Shown here in pieces: positions 48,989-57,293 of a stretch of DNA of 64,000 nucleotides. The notes below the pieces were generated by a model. It made no database searches, was not told where the DNA came from, and was given only the letters and a program-made list of their open reading frames with translations. This DNA comes from Aeromonas allosaccharophila (lineage in GTDB: Bacteria > Pseudomonadota > Gammaproteobacteria > Enterobacterales > Aeromonadaceae). Every line of letters starts with the position of its first letter. Within the stretch, counting starts at the first letter, position 1. The DNA is taken from positions 1-64,000 of the forward strand of contig NZ_CDBR01000042.1 of the NCBI RefSeq assembly GCF_000819685.1, written 5' to 3'. The translations under genes were made by a program, and so were the position numbers.

Positions 48989-50025
48989 AATCCCTCGCTC
49001 TTTCCCTGTTGGCCTCGACCCTGTTTTCTGCCGGAGCCCTTGCCGTGACCACTACCTATCCGCTCACCAGCGAAGCCGATGTGCCCACCCTCTACCGGCA
49101 AACCCTGCCCGACTTCTGGCGCCAGCATGCAATCGAAGGGGAGTTCAAGGGCAAGGATGGCGTCATCATCCGCTATGCCGCCCTGCGGCAGGAGAAAGTC
49201 GATCGCGCCATCCTCATCGTCAATGGCCGGGTCGAGAGCTACCTCAAGTATCAGGAGCTGGCGTGGGATCTCTGGCGTCAGGGCTACAGCCTCTACCTCA
49301 TCGATCACCGTGGTCAGGGGATGTCCGGCCGGATGCTGGATGACCCTCAGAAGGGATATGTCGACCAGTTCGACGATTATGTGGTCGATCTCAAGCAATT
49401 TCACGATCAGGTGATCATGGCGGATCAGCCCGCCAAGCTGTTCCTGCTGGCCCACTCCATGGGCGGTGCCATCTCAGCCCGCTATCTGGAGCGCTGGCCA
49501 GACGATATCAAGGCAGCCGTGCTCTCCTCCCCCATGATGGGCATCAACCTCGGCGGCCTGCCCAAGTGGCTGGCCAAGGGGCTGGCTGCTACCCTGGGGA
49601 CGGTCGGCGGCTGGATCGGCGAGCCCCCCTACGGCCCCGGTCAGGGCCCCTATCAGGATGACGGCTTTGCCGATAACGGGCTGACCCACAGCCACTCCCG
49701 TTATCAGGCCTTCCGCCAGCTCTACGAGCAGTACCCGCAGATCAAGCTGGGTGGCGCCACTGCCCACTGGATTTATCAGGGTATCACCGGTGCCGATGCC
49801 GCCATCGCCGGGGCGGGTGCCATCAAGACCCCCCTGTTGGTCCTGCAGGCAGGCGACGACGAGATCGTGGACAATGCCGCCCAGGATCGCTTCTGCACCC
49901 TGGCAAAGTGCGAAGGGGGCAAGCCGCTGCGGATCGAGGGTGCCTGGCATGAACTGCTGATGGAGACGGATGACAAGCGCCAGCCCGCCCTGACCGCGAT
50001 GGCTGATTTTTTCGCCCGCTTCTGA
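48985..50025 (+). CDS. pldB: Exported lysophospholipase-type alpha/beta hydrolase
   Basis: A 346-aa PldB-like enzyme that removes the remaining fatty acid from lysophospholipids. It has a signal peptide (about 1-20), unusual against the membrane-associated E. coli PldB. The nucleophile is S158 in LLAHSMGGAIS. The acid and base are probably in QAGDDEIVDN and GAWHELLMETD. LIDHRGQGMSGR is a typical block. It is followed by yigL, as in E. coli, which supports the name. Confidence 0.88.
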   Translation: MKSLALSLLASTLFSAGALAVTTTYPLTSEADVPTLYRQTLPDFWRQHAIEGEFKGKDGVIIRYAALRQEKVDRAILIVNGRVESYLKYQELAWDLWRQGYSLYLIDHRGQGMSGRMLDDPQKGYVDQFDDYVVDLKQFHDQVIMADQPAKLFLLAHSMGGAISARYLERWPDDIKAAVLSSPMMGINLGGLPKWLAKGLAATLGTVGGWIGEPPYGPGQGPYQDDGFADNGLTHSHSRYQAFRQLYEQYPQIKLGGATAHWIYQGITGADAAIAGAGAIKTPLLVLQAGDDEIVDNAAQDRFCTLAKCEGGKPLRIEGAWHELLMETDDKRQPALTAMADFFARF

Positions 50026-50114
50026 GCTGGCTATTTTTTGTAACCCTAAATAAATGGGGTGACAGTGCGGGCTAAGGTAAACTGCCCCTGTTTTCAATTG
50101 ATGCCGAGGTAATG

Positions 50115-50930
50115 ATGTTCAAGGTAGTTGTATCCGATCTCGATGGCACCCTGCTCAACAAGCAGCACCAGATCTCTTCCCGCACCCGGGATACCCTGCA
50201 CCGCCTGGTAGAACAAGGTGTGAAATTTGTGGTCGCCACCGGCCGTCACCACGTGGACGTGCGCAGCTTCCGCGATGCGTTGGGGATGGACATCTACCTC
50301 ATTACCTCCAACGGTGCCGTGGTTCATGACAAGCAGGACCAGCTGGTGTTCAACCAGCCGCTGCCAGCCGAAATCGCCGCCGAGCTGATCGCGCTGGAGC
50401 GCGACCCCTCCATCCACCTCAACGTCTATCAGGGCGATGACTGGGTGGTCGAAGAGGAGCTGCCCTGGCTGCTGAGCTTCCACGACGAGTCCGGCTTCAC
50501 CTATCGGCTGGTCGATGACCTGACCAAGGAGCCGAAAGAGAAGATCAACAAGGTGTTCTACATCGGCGACCACGAGAAGCTGCTGAAGATCGAGGCGCAC
50601 CTCAACCAGCACTACGGCGACCAGCTCAACGTCACCTTCTCCTTACCGGACTGCCTCGAAGTGATGCACGCCGGGGTTCACAAGGGTAATGCGGTGCGTG
50701 CCGTGCTGGAACAGAACGGGTTCGACATGTCCGAGGCGATCGCCTTCGGGGATGGCATGAACGACTTCGAGATGCTGACCATGGTGGGGCGCGGCATCGT
50801 GATGGGCAACGCCCATGACCGCCTGAAAATGGCGCTGCCGGAGTATGAGCAGACCCTCACCTCCGATGAAGATGGCGTTGCCGTCTATCTGGAAAAGCTG
50901 TTCGAGCTGGAGAGCGTCAGCGCAGCCTGA
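50115..50930 (+). CDS. yigL: HAD-family (Cof-type) phosphatase YigL
   Basis: A 271-aa Cof-subfamily phosphatase. Motif I is VVSDLDGTLLN, with the cap domain in the middle, and motif IV is IAFGDGMNDFEML. The VVATGRHHVDVRSFRDALG block matches E. coli YigL, known to act on pyridoxal phosphate and sugar phosphates. ATG 50115 sits at better distance from GAGG than ATG 50112. It is followed by a strong terminator. Confidence 0.92.
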   Translation: MFKVVVSDLDGTLLNKQHQISSRTRDTLHRLVEQGVKFVVATGRHHVDVRSFRDALGMDIYLITSNGAVVHDKQDQLVFNQPLPAEIAAELIALERDPSIHLNVYQGDDWVVEEELPWLLSFHDESGFTYRLVDDLTKEPKEKINKVFYIGDHEKLLKIEAHLNQHYGDQLNVTFSLPDCLEVMHAGVHKGNAVRAVLEQNGFDMSEAIAFGDGMNDFEMLTMVGRGIVMGNAHDRLKMALPEYEQTLTSDEDGVAVYLEKLFELESVSAA

Positions 50931-50958
50931 CTCTCTTCATATCGGCATCACGTTCCCG

Positions 50959-50989
50959 CAAAGCCTCACCATGTGAGGCTTTGTTTTTT
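50959..50989 (+). terminator. Terminator of yigL
   Basis: An 11-bp perfect stem (50959-50969 with 50973-50983), then six T. The stop codon of the convergent lectin gene lies inside the left arm. Confidence 0.88.
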
Positions 50990-51478
50990 CAGGGTCTCCA
51001 GCCAGGGGTTGGGCCGTTGCCAGCTGAAACTCTGGTTTGCGCCACCGTAACATTCGGCCAGCCGCAGCGGCGTGCCGGGAGTATGGCGTCGCCCGGCCAC
51101 ATCGAGGCAACGGGAGACCTTGCTGTTGAACAGCCGGTCCTTCTGCCACTCCCACTGCGGCTGACCGTCACAGGGGGCCAGCATCAGCTCGCTGTCGCTT
51201 TTGGCTTGCAGACAGCGATCCTGCAGGCGCAACTCCCCCAGATCCCACTCGAATAGCTGATCGTCTTTGCCGCTGCAGGAGAGGGCCAGCACCTTCTGCT
51301 GCGACACCGCGACGCAAAAATCGCCGCTGGTCAGCAAGGGAGAGAGCGCCCGCTCCTGCGGTTGCGAAGTAATGGAGCCCATCATCACATCGGTTGATGG
51401 CGGCTTGATGGTACACCCCCCCAGCAGCAAGGCTGCCAGTATGGCAGGGGTGCAAGCAACGGAAATTTTATTATTCAT
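50966..51478 (-). CDS. Lipoprotein with ricin-B-type lectin domain
   Basis: A 170-aa lipoprotein. The lipobox LGGC gives lipidated C22. The mature part (about 48-165) has the repeated Q/F-x-W elements of beta-trefoil lectins (DQLFEWDLGELRLQDRCLQA; PQWEWQKDRLFNSKVSRCLDV; NQSFSWQRPNPWLE). It is likely an envelope carbohydrate-binding protein. Its ligand is unknown. The stop codon falls inside the yigL terminator. Confidence 0.8.
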   Translation of the reverse strand: MNNKISVACTPAILAALLLGGCTIKPPSTDVMMGSITSQPQERALSPLLTSGDFCVAVSQQKVLALSCSGKDDQLFEWDLGELRLQDRCLQAKSDSELMLAPCDGQPQWEWQKDRLFNSKVSRCLDVAGRRHTPGTPLRLAECYGGANQSFSWQRPNPWLETLKKQSLTW

Positions 51479-51628
51479 GGAATAAACGCCTGAAGTGGGC
51501 CGATGACATCCGGTTGTCAGTGACTCGAGGCAGCAGCATAACCGAAAGCCGGGGCGCGCTGCCCGGATAGAGTGTAAACAGACGTAACAGAGATAGAGGA
51601 GAGCTGGCGCAGCGAAGGCCAGAAAGCA

Positions 51629-51654
51629 AAAAACCCCGCCGAAGCGGGGTTTTT
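51629..51654 (-). terminator. Terminator of the tRNA operon
   Basis: An 11-bp stem (51629-51639 with 51644-51654) with T-run on the minus strand, directly after the Pro tRNA gene. Confidence 0.85.
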
Positions 51655-51661
51655 CTAAATG

Positions 51662-51738
<77 letters not shown>

Positions 51739-51813
51739 AGGCTATTTCTTTCAAAATAGTTTACTTCAAAAAACAAAGACGACCTGATGGTCATCCTCAT
51801 CATACAGCAAGTA

Positions 51814-51899
51814 TGGTGCGAAGAGAGGGACTCGAACCCTCACACCCGGGGGGCACTAACACCTGAAGCTAGCGCGTCTACCAATTCCGCCACCTTCGC
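51814..51899 (-). tRNA. tRNA-Leu(CAG)
   Basis: An 86-nt cloverleaf with long variable arm and encoded CCA. The anticodon loop contains CAG. It corresponds to E. coli leuT. Confidence 0.93.
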
Positions 51900-51919
51900 A
51901 TACCTGACAAGCTGTAAAA

Positions 51920-51996
51920 TGGGGTGGCTGATGGGGCTCGAACCCACGACAACCGGAATCACAATCCGGGACTCTACCAACTGAGCTACAGCCACC
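51920..51996 (-). tRNA. tRNA-His(GUG)
   Basis: A 77-nt cloverleaf with encoded CCA. The extra 5' G (G-1) typical of tRNA-His is at 51996. The anticodon is GUG. It corresponds to E. coli hisR. Confidence 0.95.
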
Positions 51997-52045
51997 ACAG
52001 CTGTTTTCGTTCCACAACACGCCCGTTTAACCGGCGCACGTTTGA

Positions 52046-52122
<77 letters not shown>

Positions 52123-52142
52123 TACGCTGTCGAACGGGGCGA

Positions 52143-52171
52143 ATTATTGATGATGGGCGTGGGTTTGTCTA
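52143..52171 (-). promoter_or_regulatory. Promoter of the tRNA operon
   Basis: On the minus strand, TAGACA (52166-52171) and AATAAT (52143-52148) are 17 bp apart. They are followed by a GC-rich discriminator (TCGCCCCG), as in stringently controlled stable-RNA promoters. Confidence 0.75.
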
Positions 52172-52319
52172 CACTTTTCTGCCACCAATGCACTGACCGT
52201 TGTTTTTTCAAGCATATCGTGCATTTTTCTTCCACTTATCCCCTGCCTGCCCCCGAAAAGGGGTAATTCCCATGTCAAATTGTCTTGCAACCTTGACTTG
52301 ATTTGACACCCACCTAAAA

Positions 52320-52337
52320 TGAATGAACGTTCATTCA
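52320..52337. promoter_or_regulatory. TetR operator candidate
   Basis: TGAATGAACGTTCATTCA is an 18-bp perfect palindrome 17 bp before the TetR ATG. It is the probable autoregulatory operator of the efflux operon. Confidence 0.7.
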
Positions 52338-52353
52338 ATTGAAAGACACACTG

Positions 52354-52950
52354 ATGATTCCGGATAAGAAAGAGAGCATCTTCAACGCAGCCCATGAGGT
52401 GCTGGGTGAGCGGGGTTTTCATGGTCTGTCGATTGCGGAAGTCTCCAAGAAGGCCAACGTGGCTACCGGCACCATCTATCGCTACTTTGGCGACAAGGAT
52501 GACCTGATCCGGCAGCTGCATCAACACACTATCTTGCAGTGTGTCCCCATGGTCATGGCCGGTGTAGATGTCGATAAAGTTTCATTTCAACAATTTCGCC
52601 AACTATGGCTCAATATTCATACCATTTTTGTTAACGAACCAAACGCCATCAAGTGCAAATTGCAGTACGAGAGCTCGCCATTGGGGGCAGACCTGGAAAC
52701 CAATCCGGTCATCCTGGCAGCATGGGAACCTCTGGACCGCTTTTTTGCACAGGGCGTGGCACAAGGACTGTTTATTGATTTACCGATACGGGCACTCCAG
52801 GTGTTGAGTCTGGACAGTGTCATGCATCTTGCCCTGCAGTGCAGGGTACACAACATCACGTTGACCGAATCGCAGTTGGAAACCGCGATCCGCGCCAGCT
52901 GGAATGCCATTTTACTCCCCCACATTTCCACCTCAGGAGCCTGTTCATGA
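52354..52950 (+). CDS. TetR-family regulator of the RND efflux operon
   Basis: A 198-aa repressor. The N-terminal helix-turn-helix (about 8-50) reads ESIFNAAHEVLGERGFHGLSIAEVSKKANVATGTIYRYFGDKDDLI. The C-terminal ligand domain is diverged. A palindromic operator lies just upstream. Its stop overlaps the adaptor ATG (ATGA), so it is the first gene of the tetR-adaptor-pump operon. ATG 52354 is used; the ribosome site is weak. Confidence 0.9.
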   Translation: MIPDKKESIFNAAHEVLGERGFHGLSIAEVSKKANVATGTIYRYFGDKDDLIRQLHQHTILQCVPMVMAGVDVDKVSFQQFRQLWLNIHTIFVNEPNAIKCKLQYESSPLGADLETNPVILAAWEPLDRFFAQGVAQGLFIDLPIRALQVLSLDSVMHLALQCRVHNITLTESQLETAIRASWNAILLPHISTSGACS

Positions 52951-54080
52951 AAAAATGGATGGCCATTATGTTGCTGATAGCGATCGCCCTGTTTGGCAGC
53001 GTCATCGGCTTCAATTTGTTCAAACAGAAGATGATTGCCCAATACATGGCCAACCGGCCGGAACCCGAGTTCCCTGTCACCGCAATGGTGACCAAGGCGC
53101 AGGATTGGGTACCGACCATCGAAGCGATCGGCTTCATCGAGCCGAATCAGGGGGTGACCCTCTCCACCGAGCTGGCGGGCACCATCGATGCCATCACCTT
53201 CGAATCAGGCAAACCGGTCAAGGCTGAACAGCTGCTGCTGAGTCTGGACTCCACCGTGGAACGCGCCAATCTGCGCGCCTCCCAGGCCAAGCTGCCGGCG
53301 GCAAAGGCCAAGTTCGAGCGTTTCCAGAACCTCTACAAGACCAGCTCCATCTCCAAAGAGCAGCTGGATGAGGCGGAAGCGGCCTATCGCTCGCTGGAAG
53401 CGGATATCGAGAGCCTGAAGGCGACCATTACCCGCCGTGAAGTGCGCGCGCCGTTCAGTGGTGTCGTTGGCCTGCGTAACGTCTTCCTCGGCCAGTATCT
53501 GCAGCCGGGCACCGATATCGTGCGGCTGGAAGATACCAGCGTGATGCGTCTGCGCTTCACCGTGCCCCAGACCGATATCTCCAAAATCACCCTGGGCCAG
53601 ACCATCAAGATCAATGTGGATGCCTATCCGCAAACCCAGTTTGACGGTCACATCACCGCCATCGAGCCAGCGGTCAACTACCAGAGCGGCCTGATCCAGG
53701 TGCAGGCTGACATCCCGAACAACGACGGTCAGCTCCGTTCCGGTATGTTCGCCCGCGCCAGCATCATTCTGCCGACGGTGAAAGATCAGATTGTGATCCC
53801 GCAAACCGCCATCTCCTTCACCCTTTACGGTCAGAACGTCTACGTGCTCAAAGAGGGCGAAGAGACTGACAAGGAAGGCAACAAGGTGAAAGTGCTGCGG
53901 GCCAAGCAGGTGGTGGTCAAGGCGGGTGAGCGCCGTGGCAACGATGTGCATGTGCTCTCCGGCATCCAGGCCGGTGACCAGATCGTACTGTCGGGTCAGG
54001 TTCGCCTGAGCAACGACACCAAGGTGCATGTGGTCGAGAACGATGCCCTGGCCGTCCCGGCACAAACCCCGATGCTGTAA
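52947..54080 (+). CDS. RND efflux periplasmic adaptor
   Basis: A 377-aa membrane-fusion protein. An N-terminal anchor (about 4-21) is followed by lipoyl and hairpin domains (PNQGVTLSTELAGTIDAITFESGKPVKAEQLLLSLD, then LPAAKAKFERFQNLYKTSSISKEQLDEAEAAYRSLEADIESLKATITRREVRAPFSGVVGLR). It links the inner-membrane pump to an outer-membrane channel. CAGGAG precedes the ATG. It overlaps the tetR stop by 4 bases. Confidence 0.93.
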   Translation: MKKWMAIMLLIAIALFGSVIGFNLFKQKMIAQYMANRPEPEFPVTAMVTKAQDWVPTIEAIGFIEPNQGVTLSTELAGTIDAITFESGKPVKAEQLLLSLDSTVERANLRASQAKLPAAKAKFERFQNLYKTSSISKEQLDEAEAAYRSLEADIESLKATITRREVRAPFSGVVGLRNVFLGQYLQPGTDIVRLEDTSVMRLRFTVPQTDISKITLGQTIKINVDAYPQTQFDGHITAIEPAVNYQSGLIQVQADIPNNDGQLRSGMFARASIILPTVKDQIVIPQTAISFTLYGQNVYVLKEGEETDKEGNKVKVLRAKQVVVKAGERRGNDVHVLSGIQAGDQIVLSGQVRLSNDTKVHVVENDALAVPAQTPML

Positions 54081-54095
54081 GCGCGGAGATCTGCG

Positions 54096-57000
54096 ATGCG
54101 ATTTACTGACATATTTATAAAACGGCCTGTGCTGGCGATCTCGCTCAGCTTCCTGATCGCCTTGCTGGGCTTTCAGGCCATCTTCAAGATGCAGGTACGG
54201 GAATACCCCGAGGTGACCAACACGGTGATCACCGTCAGCACTGGCTACTATGGCGCCAGTTCTGACCTGATCCAGGGGTTCATCACCCAGCCGCTGGAAC
54301 AGGCGGTCGCGCAAGCCGACAACATCGACTTCATGACCTCCTCCAGCCAGCTGGGCAGCTCCACCATCACCGCGTACATGAAGCTCAACACCGACCCCAA
54401 CGCCGCGCTGTCCGACATCCTGGCGAAGGTGAACTCGGTGCGCTCCCAGTTGCCGAAAGAGGCGGAAGACCCTTCGGTCACCTCCTCCACCGGTTCAACC
54501 ACGGCGGTGCTCTACCTCGGTTTCACCAGCCCTGAGCTCAACTCCAGCCAGATCACCGACTATCTGGAACGGGTTATCAAGCCGCAGCTCTTTACCGTGG
54601 GCGGGGTCTCCAAGGTTGACCTCTACGGCGGTGTCGAGTTTGCCCTGCGGGTATGGCTGGATCCGGCCAAGATGGCGGCCTTCAACCTGACTGCCAGCGA
54701 CGTGATGACGGTGCTCAACAGCAACAACTATCAGTCCGCGACCGGTCAGGCGACCGGTTACTTCACCCTGTTCAACGGCAACGCCGAGACCCAGGTCAAG
54801 GATGTCGACGAGCTGAAGCGTCTGGTGGTCGCCACCCGTGACGGCAAGGTGATCCGCCTCTCCGACATTGCCAAGGTGAGCCTGGAGAAGAGCCACGACA
54901 TCTATCGTGCCAGCGCCAACGGCCGCGAAGCGGTAGTCATGGCGGTCAACGCCGCACCGACAGCCAACCCCATCAACATCGCCCGCGATGTGCTGGATCT
55001 GCTGCCAAGCCTTGAGCGCAACATGCCGAGCACCATGCATCTCAACGTGATGTATGACTCCACCGTGGCGATCAACGAGTCCATTCACGAGGTTATCAAG
55101 ACCATCCTGGAGGCGGCCGCCATCGTACTGGTGGTCATCACCCTGTTCCTCGGTTCATTCCGCGCGGTCATCATCCCGATCATTACCATTCCGCTCAGCC
55201 TTATCGGCGTGGTGATGATGATGGATATGTTCGGCTTCTCGATAAACCTGATGACCCTGCTGGCGATGGTGCTGGCGATCGGTCTGGTGGTGGATGACGC
55301 CATCGTGGTGCTGGAGAACGTCGACCGCCATATCAAGGAGGGGGAAGAGCCGTTCCGGGCCGCCATTATCGGTACTCGTGAAATCGCGGTGCCGGTCATC
55401 GCCATGACGGTCACCCTGGCCGCGGTATACGCCCCTATCGCCCTGATGGGCGGCATCACCGGCTCCCTGTTCAAGGAGTTTGCCCTGACGCTGGCAGGCG
55501 CCGTGTTCGTCTCGGGCATCATCGCCCTGACCCTGTCGCCGATGATGTGTTCCAAGATGCTCAAGGCCAATGAAACGCCGGGCAAATTCGAAAGCACTGT
55601 CCACCATCTGCTGGAACGGATGACCGATCGCTACGACAGCATGCTGCATGCGGTGATGAAGAAGCGCATCGTCATCGTTGCGTTCGCCGTCATCGTGTTC
55701 GGCAGCCTGCCGCTGCTGTTCAAGTTCATCCCGAGCGAACTGGCCCCGTCAGAGGACAAGGGGGTCATGGCGGTGCTGGGTACTGCACCGTCCAACGCCA
55801 ACCTGGACTACATCGAAAACACCATGGCGGATGTGAACAAGATCCTGGATGAGCAGCCGGAAATCGCCTTCTCCCAGGTCTTCTCCGGGGTATTCAATGC
55901 CAACCAGGCGTTCGGTATCGCCTCCATGGTGCCCTGGAGTCAGCGTGAAGCGAGCCAGAAAGAGGTGCTGGATCGGGTCGCCAATCTGGTGAAAGACATT
56001 CCGGGTATGGCCATCACCACCTTCCAGTTCCCGGAACTGCCGGGTGCCTCCAGTGGTCTGCCGATCCAGTTCGTCATCACCACCCCGAACAGCTTCGAAA
56101 GTCTGTTCCTGGTGGCCGGTGAAATTCTGGCTGCCGCTCAGGGTAACGGTCAGTTCGTCTATTCGGATCTCGATCTGAACTACGACTCTGCCACCATGAA
56201 GATCCGCATCGACAAGGACAAGGCGGGTGCCTACGGCATCACCATGCAGGACATCGGTATCACCATGGGCACCATGATGGCGGACGGTTACGTCAACCGT
56301 ATCGACCTGGATGGCCGCTCCTACGAGGTGATCCCCCAGGTCGAGCGCAAATACCGTCTCAATCCGGAGTCCATCAAGGGCTATTACGTGCGGGCCGCAG
56401 ACGGCAAGTCGATCCCGCTCGGCAGCCTGATCACCATTGAAGTGGTTGGCGAGCCCCGCGCCCTGCCCCACTTCAACCAGCTGAACTCCGCCACCATCGG
56501 CGCCGTTCCGGCTCCGGGCGTGGCCATGGGTGATGCGATCAACTGGTTCCAGACCGTCGCCGACGAGAAGCTGCCACAAGGCTATCGTTACGACTTCATG
56601 GGGGAAGCCCGTCAGTTCGTCACCGAAGGCAATGCACTCTATGCCACCTTCGCGCTGGCACTGGCGATCATCTTCCTGGTGCTGGCCATCCAGTTCGAGT
56701 CGGTGCGTGACCCGCTGGTCATCATGGTCTCTGTACCACTCGCCATCAGTGGGGCGCTGATTGCCCTGGCATGGGGACTGGCGACCATGAACATCTACTC
56801 CCAGGTGGGCCTGATCACGCTCGTTGGCTTGATTACCAAGCACGGCATCCTGATCTGTGAAGTGGCGAAGGAAGAGCAACTGCTGCGCGGCATGAACCGG
56901 ATGGAAGCCGTGATGCAAGCCGCCAAGGTGCGTCTGCGTCCGATCCTGATGACCACCGCCGCCATGATTGCCGGTCTGATCCCGCTGCTCTACGCCACTG

Positions 57001-57176
57001 GCGCCGGTGCAGCCCAGCGTTTCAGCATCGGTATCGTCATCGTGGCCGGTCTCGCCATCGGTACCCTGTTCACTCTGTTCGTGCTGCCGGTGATCTACAC
57101 CTATCTGGCGTCCGAGCACAAACCGTTGCCGGTATTCGATGAAACCATTCCGCCCAAGGCAAACAGCGGACACTGA
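54096..57176 (+). CDS. RND multidrug efflux permease
   Basis: A 1026-aa AcrB-type proton-driven pump with 12 membrane helices. Proton-relay aspartates are in the LAIGLVVDDAIVVLENVDRH block (helix 4). The start is RFTDIFIKRPVLAISLSFLIALLGFQAI. GGAG gives the ribosome site, 15 bp after the adaptor stop. There is no outer-membrane factor gene here, so a TolC-type channel encoded elsewhere is presumably used. The operon ends at a strong terminator. Confidence 0.95.
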   Translation: MRFTDIFIKRPVLAISLSFLIALLGFQAIFKMQVREYPEVTNTVITVSTGYYGASSDLIQGFITQPLEQAVAQADNIDFMTSSSQLGSSTITAYMKLNTDPNAALSDILAKVNSVRSQLPKEAEDPSVTSSTGSTTAVLYLGFTSPELNSSQITDYLERVIKPQLFTVGGVSKVDLYGGVEFALRVWLDPAKMAAFNLTASDVMTVLNSNNYQSATGQATGYFTLFNGNAETQVKDVDELKRLVVATRDGKVIRLSDIAKVSLEKSHDIYRASANGREAVVMAVNAAPTANPINIARDVLDLLPSLERNMPSTMHLNVMYDSTVAINESIHEVIKTILEAAAIVLVVITLFLGSFRAVIIPIITIPLSLIGVVMMMDMFGFSINLMTLLAMVLAIGLVVDDAIVVLENVDRHIKEGEEPFRAAIIGTREIAVPVIAMTVTLAAVYAPIALMGGITGSLFKEFALTLAGAVFVSGIIALTLSPMMCSKMLKANETPGKFESTVHHLLERMTDRYDSMLHAVMKKRIVIVAFAVIVFGSLPLLFKFIPSELAPSEDKGVMAVLGTAPSNANLDYIENTMADVNKILDEQPEIAFSQVFSGVFNANQAFGIASMVPWSQREASQKEVLDRVANLVKDIPGMAITTFQFPELPGASSGLPIQFVITTPNSFESLFLVAGEILAAAQGNGQFVYSDLDLNYDSATMKIRIDKDKAGAYGITMQDIGITMGTMMADGYVNRIDLDGRSYEVIPQVERKYRLNPESIKGYYVRAADGKSIPLGSLITIEVVGEPRALPHFNQLNSATIGAVPAPGVAMGDAINWFQTVADEKLPQGYRYDFMGEARQFVTEGNALYATFALALAIIFLVLAIQFESVRDPLVIMVSVPLAISGALIALAWGLATMNIYSQVGLITLVGLITKHGILICEVAKEEQLLRGMNRMEAVMQAAKVRLRPILMTTAAMIAGLIPLLYATGAGAAQRFSIGIVIVAGLAIGTLFTLFVLPVIYTYLASEHKPLPVFDETIPPKANSGH

Positions 57177-57191
57177 TCATCACGACACGCC

Positions 57192-57216
57192 AAGGCCCCG
57201 ACACGGGGCCTTTTTT
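57192..57216 (+). terminator. Terminator of the efflux operon
   Basis: A 9-bp stem (57192-57200 with 57204-57212), then a T-run to 57216. Confidence 0.88.
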
Positions 57217-57293
57217 ATGCTTCGCAGGAAAGACGACATAAGTGCATGAAGCAGTTAAACTAAAAAACATCACATCCAGACCGCAAGGACGCC

